This document shows, one piece after another, positions 36,354-45,033 of a stretch of DNA of 64,000 bases. Numbering within the stretch: the stretch's first letter is position 1; every line of letters starts with the position of its first letter. Origin of the DNA: Candidatus Limnocylindrales bacterium (GTDB lineage: Bacteria > Desulfobacterota > Binatia > UBA1149 > CAITLU01); contig DATNBU010000029.1 in the NCBI GenBank assembly GCA_035571835.1, forward strand, positions 248,001 to 312,000, in the 5' to 3' direction. The position numbers were made by a program, and so were the translations under genes. The notes below the pieces were generated by a model that made no database searches, was not told where the DNA came from, and saw only the letters and a list, made by a program, of their open reading frames with translations.

Positions 36354-37469
36354 GTCCAGATACTGTGCGACGAGCTCGCGGTTGACGGTGGCGTCGCCGT
36401 AGGTCTGCTCGTCGGCCTTTAGCCTCTTGAAGAAGATGTGCAGGTCGTGCTCCCACGTAAAACCGATGCCGCCGTGAAGCTGGACCGCGTCGGCCGCGAC
36501 GCGCGGGCACTGGTCGCTCGCGAATGCCTTGGCCATCGCGGCCGCCAGCCGGCGATCGGGCGCGTCCGTGTCGCACGCCCACGCGGCATAGTAGACGAGC
36601 GAGCGTGCATGCTCGACGGCAACCTTCATGTCGGCGCAGCGATGCTGGATCGCCTGGAACGTCGCGATCGGCCGGCCGAACTGTTCGCGAAGGCCGACGT
36701 AGTCGACGGTCATCGCGAGCGTCCGGTCGGCGGCGCCGACCATCTCCGCGGCAAGCGCAACCTTGGCGCCATCGATCACGTGGTCGAGGACCGAGCTGTC
36801 GTGTGCGCGGCCTCCGAGCAGGCACGGCGACTCGAGCCGGACCTGCTCGAACGACGCGGTGAAAAGCCGGCGGGTCTGGTCGACGGTGCGCATCGGCTTG
36901 ATCACGAGGCCGGGAACGTCGGTCGGCAGCAGGAAGAATCCGATGCCGTCGTCGAGCAGCGCAGCCACGATCATGCTGTCGGCATCTCCGGCGTCGGGAA
37001 CGAACAGCTTGGTGCCGCCGAGCACGTACGAAGACCCGTCGCGCTGCGCGCGCATGTCGATCGCATCCATTGTCCAGCGCGCGCGCCGTTCGGCAATCGC
37101 ACACGCGAGCACGCGGCGGCCCGCGGCAACCTCCGGCACGAAAGCCTTCTTCTGCGATTCGTCGGCCGCGCGCGCCAGCAGCGGCAGCGCGAGCGAAACC
37201 GTCGAGACGTACGGACCCGGAAGCGCGACCGCACCGGCCTCTTCGAGCACGAGCGCAAGATCGAGAAGCCCGAGGCCGCTGCCACCGAGGCTCTCGGGAA
37301 CTGCAAGCCCGACCCAGCCGAGATCGGCGAGCGCTTGCCACGACTCGCGCGGAAAGATGCGGCTCTCGTCGAGCATTGCACGCGCGAACGTGATCGGAAG
37401 CTCGCTCGCGAAATACTCGCGAACTGCGCGCCGGAGCTGTTCCTGATCTTCGCTGAAGCCGAAATCCAT
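36330..37469 (-). CDS. Acyl-CoA dehydrogenase
   Basis: 379-residue FAD enzyme introducing a double bond into an acyl-CoA. N-terminal MDFGFSEDQEQLRRAVREY, middle beta-domain VLGGTKLFVPDAGDAD, and C-terminal LREQFGRPIATFQAIQH and LHGGIGFTWEH are family blocks. The expected G-x-x-x-x-T-x-P flavin-contact strand is poorly kept (AIAERRARW), a feature of divergent terpenoid/steroid-type FadE proteins. The last seven residues and the stop codon are encoded by a REP-like repeat, so the native end has been replaced. Confidence 0.88.
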   Translation of the reverse strand: MDFGFSEDQEQLRRAVREYFASELPITFARAMLDESRIFPRESWQALADLGWVGLAVPESLGGSGLGLLDLALVLEEAGAVALPGPYVSTVSLALPLLARAADESQKKAFVPEVAAGRRVLACAIAERRARWTMDAIDMRAQRDGSSYVLGGTKLFVPDAGDADSMIVAALLDDGIGFFLLPTDVPGLVIKPMRTVDQTRRLFTASFEQVRLESPCLLGGRAHDSSVLDHVIDGAKVALAAEMVGAADRTLAMTVDYVGLREQFGRPIATFQAIQHRCADMKVAVEHARSLVYYAAWACDTDAPDRRLAAAMAKAFASDQCPRVAADAVQLHGGIGFTWEHDLHIFFKRLKADEQTYGDATVNRELVAQYLDKNGDRYI

Positions 37470-37499
37470 GATTCGCCCGCGACGCCCGAAGCCCGTCGG

Positions 37500-38213
37500 C
37501 TACTTTGCGGCCGCGCCGGGCGCGGCGACCGGCGGCGGCACGGGCGCATCGACAGCGCCGTTGCGGCGTTGATCTTCAACAGCGCGGCTTCCAGCGGGCG
37601 ATGCGGCGCGACTTGGGGCCGGCACATCGGCGCCGGTTGCCGCGGGCACATCGCCGGCCTGCGGAGTCAGCGCCCCGCCCGATCCGCGCTGCCGCTCGAC
37701 GTTCTCGAAGACCAGGTCGATGTAGTACTTCGCGTTGAGCCCGATCAGCGCAACTTCGTCCTTGCCGGAGCGTTTCGCATAGACCGAGGTCCGCGTCGGA
37801 TTGAGCTCTCCGAGAATGATCGTCGAGACCAGCGCGCCCTGCTGCTCGATGCGGATGCGCGCACGCGGCGGCACGAATCCGAACTGGCCTTCGTGCTCGA
37901 CTCCCTCGGAGACGATCTCGATCGGCGGCAGCGACGTGAAGCTTTCGAGCACGGCATCGATGACGTCGCCCGGCGGCGCCAGGCCTTCGGGCTCGGTGAC
38001 GATCCACTTCCCGTCCTTGCGCTCGAACTGGACCGCAAGGCCGTCCTTCTCGATTCGCACGCGGTCGATCCGCTCAGGAACGGCCTCGAGGAACGGCGTG
38101 GTCTGCTTGACGGTCGCAGCCGTGGCCGCTTCACGCTCGGCCGCGACGCCGTTCAGGTGCAGCGTCAGCGCGGCCGCCAGCGCGAAATAGACGACGATGC
38201 GCAGCCAGCTCAT
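37500..38213 (-). CDS. DUF4340-domain protein
   Basis: 237 residues from MSWLRIVVYF, whose ATG overlaps the stop of the upstream GldG-like gene. One membrane anchor (about 3-20) is followed by a DUF4340 region with repeated beta-strand units (DRVRIEKDGLAVQFERKDGKW; KYYIDLVFENV). A Pro/Ala-rich C-terminal tail follows. DUF4340 proteins commonly end Gld-type ABC operons; they face the periplasm and have no known activity. Confidence 0.75.
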   Translation of the reverse strand: MSWLRIVVYFALAAALTLHLNGVAAEREAATAATVKQTTPFLEAVPERIDRVRIEKDGLAVQFERKDGKWIVTEPEGLAPPGDVIDAVLESFTSLPPIEIVSEGVEHEGQFGFVPPRARIRIEQQGALVSTIILGELNPTRTSVYAKRSGKDEVALIGLNAKYYIDLVFENVERQRGSGGALTPQAGDVPAATGADVPAPSRAASPAGSRAVEDQRRNGAVDAPVPPPVAAPGAAAK

Positions 38214-39586
38214 TCGGAGTACCTGCGGCGCAGCAGCACGAAGATCGCGGCCGCGAGGAACAGCCCAGGCTGCCACAGCACGGAGAAACGAAAGATGTTC
38301 TGCAGGTCGCCTTCGCTGATAAACAGCTGGTTCTTGCCCGGCGTCTTCTGCTGCGGACGGCTGCCGATGAGCTCGTCCTCGCGCGCGAGCCAGCTTACGC
38401 CGTTGACGAGCAGGTCCTTGTTTCCGAGATAGTCGATGAAGCGGTTGGTCGCGAAATCCGAATCGCCGAAGACGAGCAGGCGCGTCTGGACGCCCGGCTC
38501 GGTTGCCTTCGTCGCGGGCTCGGTCACGAGCACTGCTACCGGAATCGGTCCGTTCACGTCACGGCCGGCGACGAAGCGCGCTTCGCTGCCCGCGATGATT
38601 CCCGGATCGTAGCTGGCCCAGCTCCGAACGCCGGTCTTCAGCAGCGTCGTCGCCGAGCGCCCGCTCGCTTCGTCGTCGTGCGCGACGACGGCTGCGGCCA
38701 GAGAGAACAGCGGCGGCGCCTTGAGCGTCGAGGAGATCAGCTGCTGGCGATTGACGTCGGAGAGCACCGTCGACCACGGCTCTCCGCCGGCCATGCGGTT
38801 TTCCGTATCGACGACGATGTTGGCGCCGACCGCAATCCCATACGATCCGAGCAGCGCGACCAGCTTTGGCGCGCGGAACGGATCGATCAGCACGAACAGC
38901 TTGCCGCCGCGGTCGAGCCAGCCGGAAAGCACGCGGGTTTCGGCTTCGAGAAAGTCGCTCTGCGGGCCGGGGATCAGGATCACGTCGGCGTCCGCCGGGA
39001 TTTCGGCGCCGCCGATGAGGCTCAGCTTCTCGACGATGAACGATTCGAGCGAAAGCGCGTCGCGCACCAGCGAGCAGCCGTCGTGCCGGTCGGTGTTTTC
39101 GATCGAGCATTCGCCGTGCCCGGTCAGCGCGTAGACCTTCTTCGGCTCCTGCAGCACCTTGAGGATCGCCGACATCAGCAGCTGCTCGCTCGGATTGCTG
39201 AAGTCGGCCCGCTTGCCGTCCGACTCGACGACCGTCGATCCGTACGAGCTGACGCCGTACTGCGCCGCCATCGCCGGATTGCGGTTGACGTCGACGATGT
39301 CGTACTCGATGTGCGGGTTCTCGTGCGAGACCTGCCACAGCAGGTCTTTCAGCGGAGTGTTGCGCGGGTCCTCGGTGCGGATGAACCCGCGGATCTTGAT
39401 CGGCTTGTCGACCTTGGCGAGCACCTGCTTTGCGTGAGCCGAAAGCGTGAAGCGGTTGCCGGACGAGAGGTCCCAGCGGACGTTGTACACGTAGGTCTCG
39501 CCGACGATGGCCATCAGCAGCCAGATGAGGCCGACCGTTGCCGCCGCAAGCTGGACCCAGCGCAGCCACGCGTGCGAGAGGTTCAC
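38210..39586 (-). CDS. GldG-like ABC auxiliary membrane protein
   Basis: 458 residues: membrane helix about 14-33, a large periplasmic domain typical of the ABC-type uncharacterised transport auxiliary family (RFTLSAHAKQVLAKVDKPIKI; QEPKKVYALTGHGE; LSGWLDRGGKLFVLIDP), and a C-terminal helix (LFLAAAIFVLLRRR). GTG start overlapping the permease stop. The preceding reading-frame extension is non-coding. It works with the ATPase and permease upstream. Confidence 0.83.
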   Translation of the reverse strand: MNLSHAWLRWVQLAAATVGLIWLLMAIVGETYVYNVRWDLSSGNRFTLSAHAKQVLAKVDKPIKIRGFIRTEDPRNTPLKDLLWQVSHENPHIEYDIVDVNRNPAMAAQYGVSSYGSTVVESDGKRADFSNPSEQLLMSAILKVLQEPKKVYALTGHGECSIENTDRHDGCSLVRDALSLESFIVEKLSLIGGAEIPADADVILIPGPQSDFLEAETRVLSGWLDRGGKLFVLIDPFRAPKLVALLGSYGIAVGANIVVDTENRMAGGEPWSTVLSDVNRQQLISSTLKAPPLFSLAAAVVAHDDEASGRSATTLLKTGVRSWASYDPGIIAGSEARFVAGRDVNGPIPVAVLVTEPATKATEPGVQTRLLVFGDSDFATNRFIDYLGNKDLLVNGVSWLAREDELIGSRPQQKTPGKNQLFISEGDLQNIFRFSVLWQPGLFLAAAIFVLLRRRYSE

Positions 39587-40329
39587 CGGCGTCCCCTCCA
39601 CTGCCGCGATTCCATCGATCGCATCGTCAGCCAGCCGGTCAGCACGACGATCGCGAGGTAGTACGCGATGTCCTTGAGGTCGACGACGCCGCGCGAGAAC
39701 GGCTCGAAATGGTCGTACGCGCAAAGCTGCGACAGGAAGAACAGCCAGTCGCCGGGTACCGAGGCCTCGTTCCAGGTCAGGTTCCACAGAAGCAGGATCA
39801 CGCCGTACGTGAACATCGCGGCGATCAGCTGCGTTTCGGTCATCGATGACAGCCAGATACCGATCGAAACCATAGCCGCGATCAGCAGCATCAACCCGAG
39901 ATAGATCGCGACGAGCTGGCTGATCTCGAACGGCTGCACGCGCCAGATCAGGTACGGATAGAGCGCCGTCGAGCCGACGATGACGACGAACACCGAAAAG
40001 CATGCGAGGAATTTGGCGGCAAGGATCTGGAAGTCGCGAAGCGGCGCCGTATACAGAAGCTCGATCGTGCCGAGATGCTTCTCTTCGGCATAGACGCGCA
40101 TCGTCACCAGCGGAATCACCGTGATGACGACCTTGACGATGTCCGCGTACAGGCGCTGCCAGAGATGCTCGAGAATGCTCTCGCCGAAGCTGAACGTGAT
40201 CATCGCGTTCAGGTTCGTGTAGAAGTAGTACCCCGACAGCGCGAGGAATACGGCGCCGACGAAGTAGACGAGCGGCAGGCTGAAGAAGCCCCGGAGCTCC
40301 TTGCCGAGCAGCGCGGCGAACTGTCTCAC
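39583..40329 (-). CDS. ABC-2 type permease (GldF-like)
   Basis: 248 residues with six predicted helices: N-terminal FAALLGKELRGFFSLPLVY is the ABC-2 permease amphipathic start, followed by YAEEKHLGTIELLYTAPL, the usual cytoplasmic loop contacting the ATPase. GTG start overlaps the ATPase stop (GTGA). Pairs with the upstream ATPase in an exporter of unknown cargo. Confidence 0.85.
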   Translation of the reverse strand: MRQFAALLGKELRGFFSLPLVYFVGAVFLALSGYYFYTNLNAMITFSFGESILEHLWQRLYADIVKVVITVIPLVTMRVYAEEKHLGTIELLYTAPLRDFQILAAKFLACFSVFVVIVGSTALYPYLIWRVQPFEISQLVAIYLGLMLLIAAMVSIGIWLSSMTETQLIAAMFTYGVILLLWNLTWNEASVPGDWLFFLSQLCAYDHFEPFSRGVVDLKDIAYYLAIVVLTGWLTMRSMESRQWRGRR

Positions 40330-41273
40330 GCGTCGGTGCTCCCGGACCGCGCGAGGATGTCGACGAACAGGTCCTCGAGGCTCATCAGCCGCGGGCTGAT
40401 CTCCTGCACCGCGCAGCCGCGTTCGACGAGCTTTTTCGCAAGCTCGGGGCGGATCGCCCCGCCGCTTCGCGACGTGACGGTGAGCGTCAGCGTGCCGTCG
40501 GCGGCGCGCTCGGTGACTTCGACGTTGTCGATCGCGCCGACGTCGCGCACGGCAGCGAGGATCGACTGCTCTCCGCCGCTTGCCCGCACCAGCGTTTCGC
40601 CGCGGCCGGCGGTCTTCTCGGTCAGCGCTTCGATCGAGTCGGTGGCGATGACCTTGCCGTGGTCGAGGATCAGCACCCGCCGGCACGTGACGCTGACTTC
40701 GGGAAGGATGTGGGTCGACAGCAGCACGGTCGCAAGGCCCGACAGCGTGCGGATCAGCGCGCGGATCTCGACGATCTGGCGCGGATCGAGGCCGACGGTC
40801 GGCTCGTCGAGGATCAGCACCTGCGGCTGGTGAATGATCGCCTGCGCGATGCCGACGCGCTGGCGGTAGCCCTTCGAGAGCTTTCCGATGTGCCGCCGCG
40901 CCATGCTCGTAAGGCCGCAGACGTCCATCGCGTCGGTGACCGCGCTCGCGACGCGCCCGTCGATGCCCCGCACCTTCGCGGTGAACGCGAGAAACCCCTC
41001 GACGGTCATGTCCGGGTAGAGCGCGACCCGCTCCGGCAGATAGCCGATGCGGCGGCGGGCTTCGCGCGGGTCGACCGTCATGTCGACGCCGGCAAGGCTG
41101 CAGGTGCCGGAGGTCGGCGCGAAGAAGCCCGTCAGCATGCGCATGATCGTCGTCTTGCCCGATCCGTTGGGACCGAGCAGCCCGACGATCTCGCCCCGCT
41201 CGATGCGGAACGAGACGTCGTCGACTGCGCGAAAACGCCCGTAATCCTTTGTGAGATGGGAAGCTTCGATCAC
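40326..41273 (-). CDS. ABC exporter ATPase (GldA-like)
   Basis: 315-residue ATPase: Walker A GPNGSGKTT (34-42), signature KLSKGYRQRVGIAQAI, Walker B VLILDEPTVGLDP, and a C-terminal extension of about 90 residues as in GldA/NosF-type proteins. It is first gene of a four-gene operon (ATPase, permease, GldG-like, DUF4340). In Bacteroidetes the GldAFG set is needed for gliding; in other phyla its cargo is unknown. Confidence 0.9.
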   Translation of the reverse strand: MIEASHLTKDYGRFRAVDDVSFRIERGEIVGLLGPNGSGKTTIMRMLTGFFAPTSGTCSLAGVDMTVDPREARRRIGYLPERVALYPDMTVEGFLAFTAKVRGIDGRVASAVTDAMDVCGLTSMARRHIGKLSKGYRQRVGIAQAIIHQPQVLILDEPTVGLDPRQIVEIRALIRTLSGLATVLLSTHILPEVSVTCRRVLILDHGKVIATDSIEALTEKTAGRGETLVRASGGEQSILAAVRDVGAIDNVEVTERAADGTLTLTVTSRSGGAIRPELAKKLVERGCAVQEISPRLMSLEDLFVDILARSGSTDA

Positions 41274-41379
41274 CCGGAAATCGCCGTTGCCAGCCGTCGC
41301 AGATACCGCCGTCCCGGTCGGCGTTCAACCGGCAGGTCGCGCTTTCGAGCGGCGTCGCACCGGCAGCGGCCAGGCGGGG

Positions 41380-41640
41380 TCAATTCATGAGGCGAGCGAG
41401 CATCGAGATGAACGCGCCGAGACTGAGTCCCCACAGAAGATCCCGCTGCGCGACGGAGATGTTCGTGGCGGCGTATTCGGTCGACGCCGCGCGGACCAGG
41501 AACAGCACGGTGACGACGGCGAGCGCGACCCAGTAGCCGGCCGGCTGCTCCTCGCCGCGCGCCAGGCTGAACTGGCGCGACAACTGGAACAGCGAGGCGA
41601 GCACGAGCGCGATGCCGACGATGCGAATGGTGCGGAGCAT
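41380..41640 (-). CDS. Small membrane protein (86 aa)
   Basis: 86 residues with three hydrophobic stretches (about 4-20, 36-53, 66-82). No recognised family. It lies downstream of the RND transporter and a second tiny membrane protein in the same orientation, and the frame looks coding (ATG start, codon use like neighbours). A subunit or modulator of that transporter is a guess. Confidence 0.55.
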   Translation of the reverse strand: MLRTIRIVGIALVLASLFQLSRQFSLARGEEQPAGYWVALAVVTVLFLVRAASTEYAATNISVAQRDLLWGLSLGAFISMLARLMN

Positions 41641-41713
41641 GGTGCCGGAAAAGAGAAGCGGACGGCGCCTGCGGCGCCGCCCGCTTCATGGGTGGAACGA
41701 TGTCAGCCGAGGG

Positions 41714-41929
41714 TCACTCTTCGACCACTTTCGCGGCCTTGGCCATGCGCAGCAGCTCGATCTTCTCCACGTCTCCCGACGCGGCGAGCTTCTCCCAGTG
41801 CTTGAGCCGCCACTCCTTGATCACGTACTCGTCGAGCCCGACGACCAGGAAGCTGAAGCCGAGCACGATCGCGGTCGAGCTCCACATGTTGAGACTGTGC
41901 TGCAGGTAGTGGATCACGTCGTTGATCAT
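41714..41929 (-). CDS. Small single-span membrane protein (71 aa)
   Basis: 71 residues: one transmembrane helix (about 17-34) followed by a charged cytoplasmic-type tail (KEWRLKHWEKLAASGDVEKIELL). It starts 11 bp after the RND transporter stop, indicating co-translation. Its size and topology recall small accessory proteins of RND pumps such as AcrZ, though no sequence similarity is claimed. Confidence 0.62.
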   Translation of the reverse strand: MINDVIHYLQHSLNMWSSTAIVLGFSFLVVGLDEYVIKEWRLKHWEKLAASGDVEKIELLRMAKAAKVVEE

Positions 41930-41940
41930 CTGGATCCTCC

Positions 41941-44900
41941 TCAGGCGGTCTTGATGCGCACGAGCTTGCGGTTCTCGGCGTGTCCGGCTTCCTTCATGAT
42001 GAATTTCGGCTTGAACACGAGGATCAGCACCGGAGTCAGCGTCTGCGATCCGACGTAGCTGATGAACATCCAGATCGCGAGCAGCAGTCCCATCTCGGCA
42101 TTGAACCGGATGTTGGACGTTACCCAGAACAGCGTGCTGATGATCATCGTGACGGCCGTGAATGTGACGGCCTTTCCGGACGTCACCAGCGCCTCGCGCA
42201 CCGACTTCTCGAGGTCACTGTTGACCTGGATCTCCTCGATGATGCGGCTGACGATGTAGAGACCGTAGTCGATGCCGAATCCGACGCCGACCGTGACCAG
42301 CGGCAGCGTATGGATGTTCACGCCGATGTCGTTCATGGCCATGTACGCGTTCACCATCATGTTCGACAGCACCAGCGGGCCGAGCAGATAGAAGCCCGAC
42401 ATCGCCGAACGATACGTGAACAGCAGGATGATCCAGATCGTGAAGAACCCGAGGAAGTTCATCAGCAGGTCGTTGCGGACGAGCTCGGCGTTAGCTGCCG
42501 CGAGCACTCCGATCAGGCCGCCGGCGAGACGGAACCTCGCTTTCCACGGCGGGGAGATGTCGGCGTCGACCATCTGGCCGCCGCGGTCGATCTTGACGGA
42601 AATCGACCGCGAATCCTCGGCCGCCTTGTGGAGCCCGGAACGATAGTCGACCGCCGACCACAGGCCGATGGTATGCAGAACCTTCTGGAAGCCGCCCTGA
42701 TGCTCGGCGCGCGCGTTGTCGTCGAGGTACTCGACGTCCTGGCCGTTGATTGCCGCGATCCGGTCGCCGACCTTGAACGGGCTGTCGACCGTGCCGCCGA
42801 CGTGCTTGCCGATCCACGACTTCTCGTGGTTCGACCACTTCGGCGTCGGCAGGATGCTCTTGACGATGACGTCCTTGCCGTTGTCGCTGCCGACGTCGAT
42901 GCCGAGCGTCGTGTTCTCGCTGCGCGCGATGTACTCGTTCGAGCGCTCGATCACGCGATTGATGTTCGAGCCCTTGTGGTCGCGGGCGAAGAACGTCACG
43001 TGCGCGGTCGAATAGTCGGTCGAGACGTACTTGGCCGTCTCGGTCGGCGGCGATCCCGAGAAGAAGATGAAGAACAGGCCGCCGACGTCGACCCAGTTGT
43101 TCGGGATGACGCCCCACTTCGGCTCGAGCTCGTGGAACACGCTGTTGACGGCGCGAAGGATGTCGGCCAGCGAGAAGCTGTAGCCGATCGACGGGTCACG
43201 CTCGAGGAAGCGCTGGAAGCCCTCCATGTCCTTGAGCTGGTGCGGGTCTTTCATCGCGTTCTTGTCGTAGCCCTCGGCCACGATGATCAGCGGCTCGACG
43301 CCGCCGAACTTGCCCTGAACCGCGTTGTGCGACTGGTTGTACGGCGAATCGAGCCACAGCAGCGGCGAGGCCGAATGCGGATCGCCGATCGTCAGGCCGC
43401 GCGCAAAGTAGAACGCGACTGCGGCCGCGGTCAGCCATGATCCGATGGTCACCCAGCGGCCGAGCGGGCTCATCAGCACGTCGACGAAGCGCTCGATCAT
43501 GCGGCGGAACCCGCCGCGCTCGCGCAGCATGACGAGCTCAGGCTCGGGCGCTTTCAGGTAGTAGTACACGATCGGGTTCAGCATCATCTCGGAGATCGTG
43601 ATGGCCAGAATCCACCACGATGCAGTCACGGCGAGCTTCTGCAGCATCAGCACCGGGACGAGAAGAATGACGAGAACGCCGAACGCGTCCGTCGCGATAC
43701 CCGAGAACGTCGGCACGAACAGCTCGGCGAACGACGCGACGATGGCTCGCCGTTTGTTCCAGCCGCAGCGCTCGAATTCCTCGTAATATCGATCGTGCAT
43801 CTGGATCGCGTGACTTACCGCTCGAGCGGTAATCAGGAACGGCATCACGAGCATCAGCGGATCGAGCGCGAGGCCGATCAGGTGAATGAAGCCCATGCCC
43901 CAGAACGCGGCGATCAGGCCGGTGATGGTCGGACGCAGCGCGCCGCGCCAGTCGTGGAAGTAGAACCAGCGCAGCACCCATTCGATGCAGTACGTGATGA
44001 CGAGGATGAAGAAGACGTCGCCGGCGTAGTTGTAGACCCATCCGTACAGGCGCGGCTCGCCGGCGGCCCATACCCTGACGTTCGATCCACCCGACGCGAT
44101 CGTCGCCTCGCCCGGCTTGCCGTCGCGCAGGTAGGAAACCTTGACGGGGCCGGTGTTCTCCTTCTTGGCCTTGATGATCGCCGAGCTGATTTCCCACCGG
44201 CGCATGGCGGTCTTGCCGTTGATCGCGGTGATGACGTCGCCTTCCTCGAGTCCGCCCTGGGAAGCCGAGGAGGTCTTCTTGTCGAAGATGCGCTTGACGA
44301 TGATGCCGGTGCCCTTCTCGACCTTGAGGGCCTCGGCACGATCCGGCTCGACGTCGACCAGCTGCGCGCCCGTCCAGCCTTCGGTGAACGGCGCGATCAC
44401 GCGCTCGTTCATCTCTTCGAAGATGCGGTTGTACTCGAGTCGGCCTTCGATGAAGTTCGCACGGACCAGCGCGGCCTTGTCGTCGAGAGAGACGAGAATG
44501 CCGAAGACGTTCTCCGAGTTGTGAACGATGCGCCGGATGTCGGCGGCATCGTCGGCCGTGCGCGGCATGTCGATCATGATCGGCTCGGAGCGCAGCGTTC
44601 CGGCGGCGGCGACGCGCAGATGGCGCGTCGTGCGGTGTCCGATCGAATCGATCTGGCTGTGGTTCACGCCGTAGACGCGGTCCATCTCCTGCGTCATCAG
44701 GTAGATCTGGCCGAGGTTCTCGACGTTGAAGATGTTGCCTTCTTCGACCTCGGCCATCATCACGATGTTGTTCGCGCCGCCGAAATCCTTCGAGTACGTG
44801 TTGTGAATCTGCACGTACGGATGGGTCTGCGGAAGCAGCTCGCCGAAGCTCGTCACCAGGTTGAGCTGGAAGCTCCAGTAGGCGAACAGGCCGGTAACGA

Positions 44901-45000
44901 ACAGCACGATGATGGAGACGGGGTGCCTCAGGTCGATGAGCCGGTCACCGATCCAGTAGAGAAGGCGCTTGTCCGCCGGGACTTCGTAATTGATCGCCAT
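41941..45000 (-). CDS. RND/MMPL transporter with two PDZ domains
   Basis: 1019-residue inner-membrane transporter with the duplicated RND layout: one helix, a large periplasmic loop and five helices in each half. TM4-type GVGFGIDYGLYIVSRI in the second half is typical of MMPL. Each periplasmic loop contains a PDZ-like domain: residues about 215-305 (GLEEGDVITAINGKTAMRRW) and about 733-830 (FKVGDRIAAINGQDVEYLDD). PDZ modules are not part of standard MmpL/HpnN/AcrB structures that I know. It probably exports lipids or hydrophobic compounds with the Ycf48-like lipoprotein encoded 33 bp upstream. Confidence 0.88.
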   Translation of the reverse strand: MAINYEVPADKRLLYWIGDRLIDLRHPVSIIVLFVTGLFAYWSFQLNLVTSFGELLPQTHPYVQIHNTYSKDFGGANNIVMMAEVEEGNIFNVENLGQIYLMTQEMDRVYGVNHSQIDSIGHRTTRHLRVAAAGTLRSEPIMIDMPRTADDAADIRRIVHNSENVFGILVSLDDKAALVRANFIEGRLEYNRIFEEMNERVIAPFTEGWTGAQLVDVEPDRAEALKVEKGTGIIVKRIFDKKTSSASQGGLEEGDVITAINGKTAMRRWEISSAIIKAKKENTGPVKVSYLRDGKPGEATIASGGSNVRVWAAGEPRLYGWVYNYAGDVFFILVITYCIEWVLRWFYFHDWRGALRPTITGLIAAFWGMGFIHLIGLALDPLMLVMPFLITARAVSHAIQMHDRYYEEFERCGWNKRRAIVASFAELFVPTFSGIATDAFGVLVILLVPVLMLQKLAVTASWWILAITISEMMLNPIVYYYLKAPEPELVMLRERGGFRRMIERFVDVLMSPLGRWVTIGSWLTAAAVAFYFARGLTIGDPHSASPLLWLDSPYNQSHNAVQGKFGGVEPLIIVAEGYDKNAMKDPHQLKDMEGFQRFLERDPSIGYSFSLADILRAVNSVFHELEPKWGVIPNNWVDVGGLFFIFFSGSPPTETAKYVSTDYSTAHVTFFARDHKGSNINRVIERSNEYIARSENTTLGIDVGSDNGKDVIVKSILPTPKWSNHEKSWIGKHVGGTVDSPFKVGDRIAAINGQDVEYLDDNARAEHQGGFQKVLHTIGLWSAVDYRSGLHKAAEDSRSISVKIDRGGQMVDADISPPWKARFRLAGGLIGVLAAANAELVRNDLLMNFLGFFTIWIILLFTYRSAMSGFYLLGPLVLSNMMVNAYMAMNDIGVNIHTLPLVTVGVGFGIDYGLYIVSRIIEEIQVNSDLEKSVREALVTSGKAVTFTAVTMIISTLFWVTSNIRFNAEMGLLLAIWMFISYVGSQTLTPVLILVFKPKFIMKEAGHAENRKLVRIKTA

Positions 45001-45033
45001 GGATGTTTCCTTTGTTTCGAGGGCAGTCGGCGA

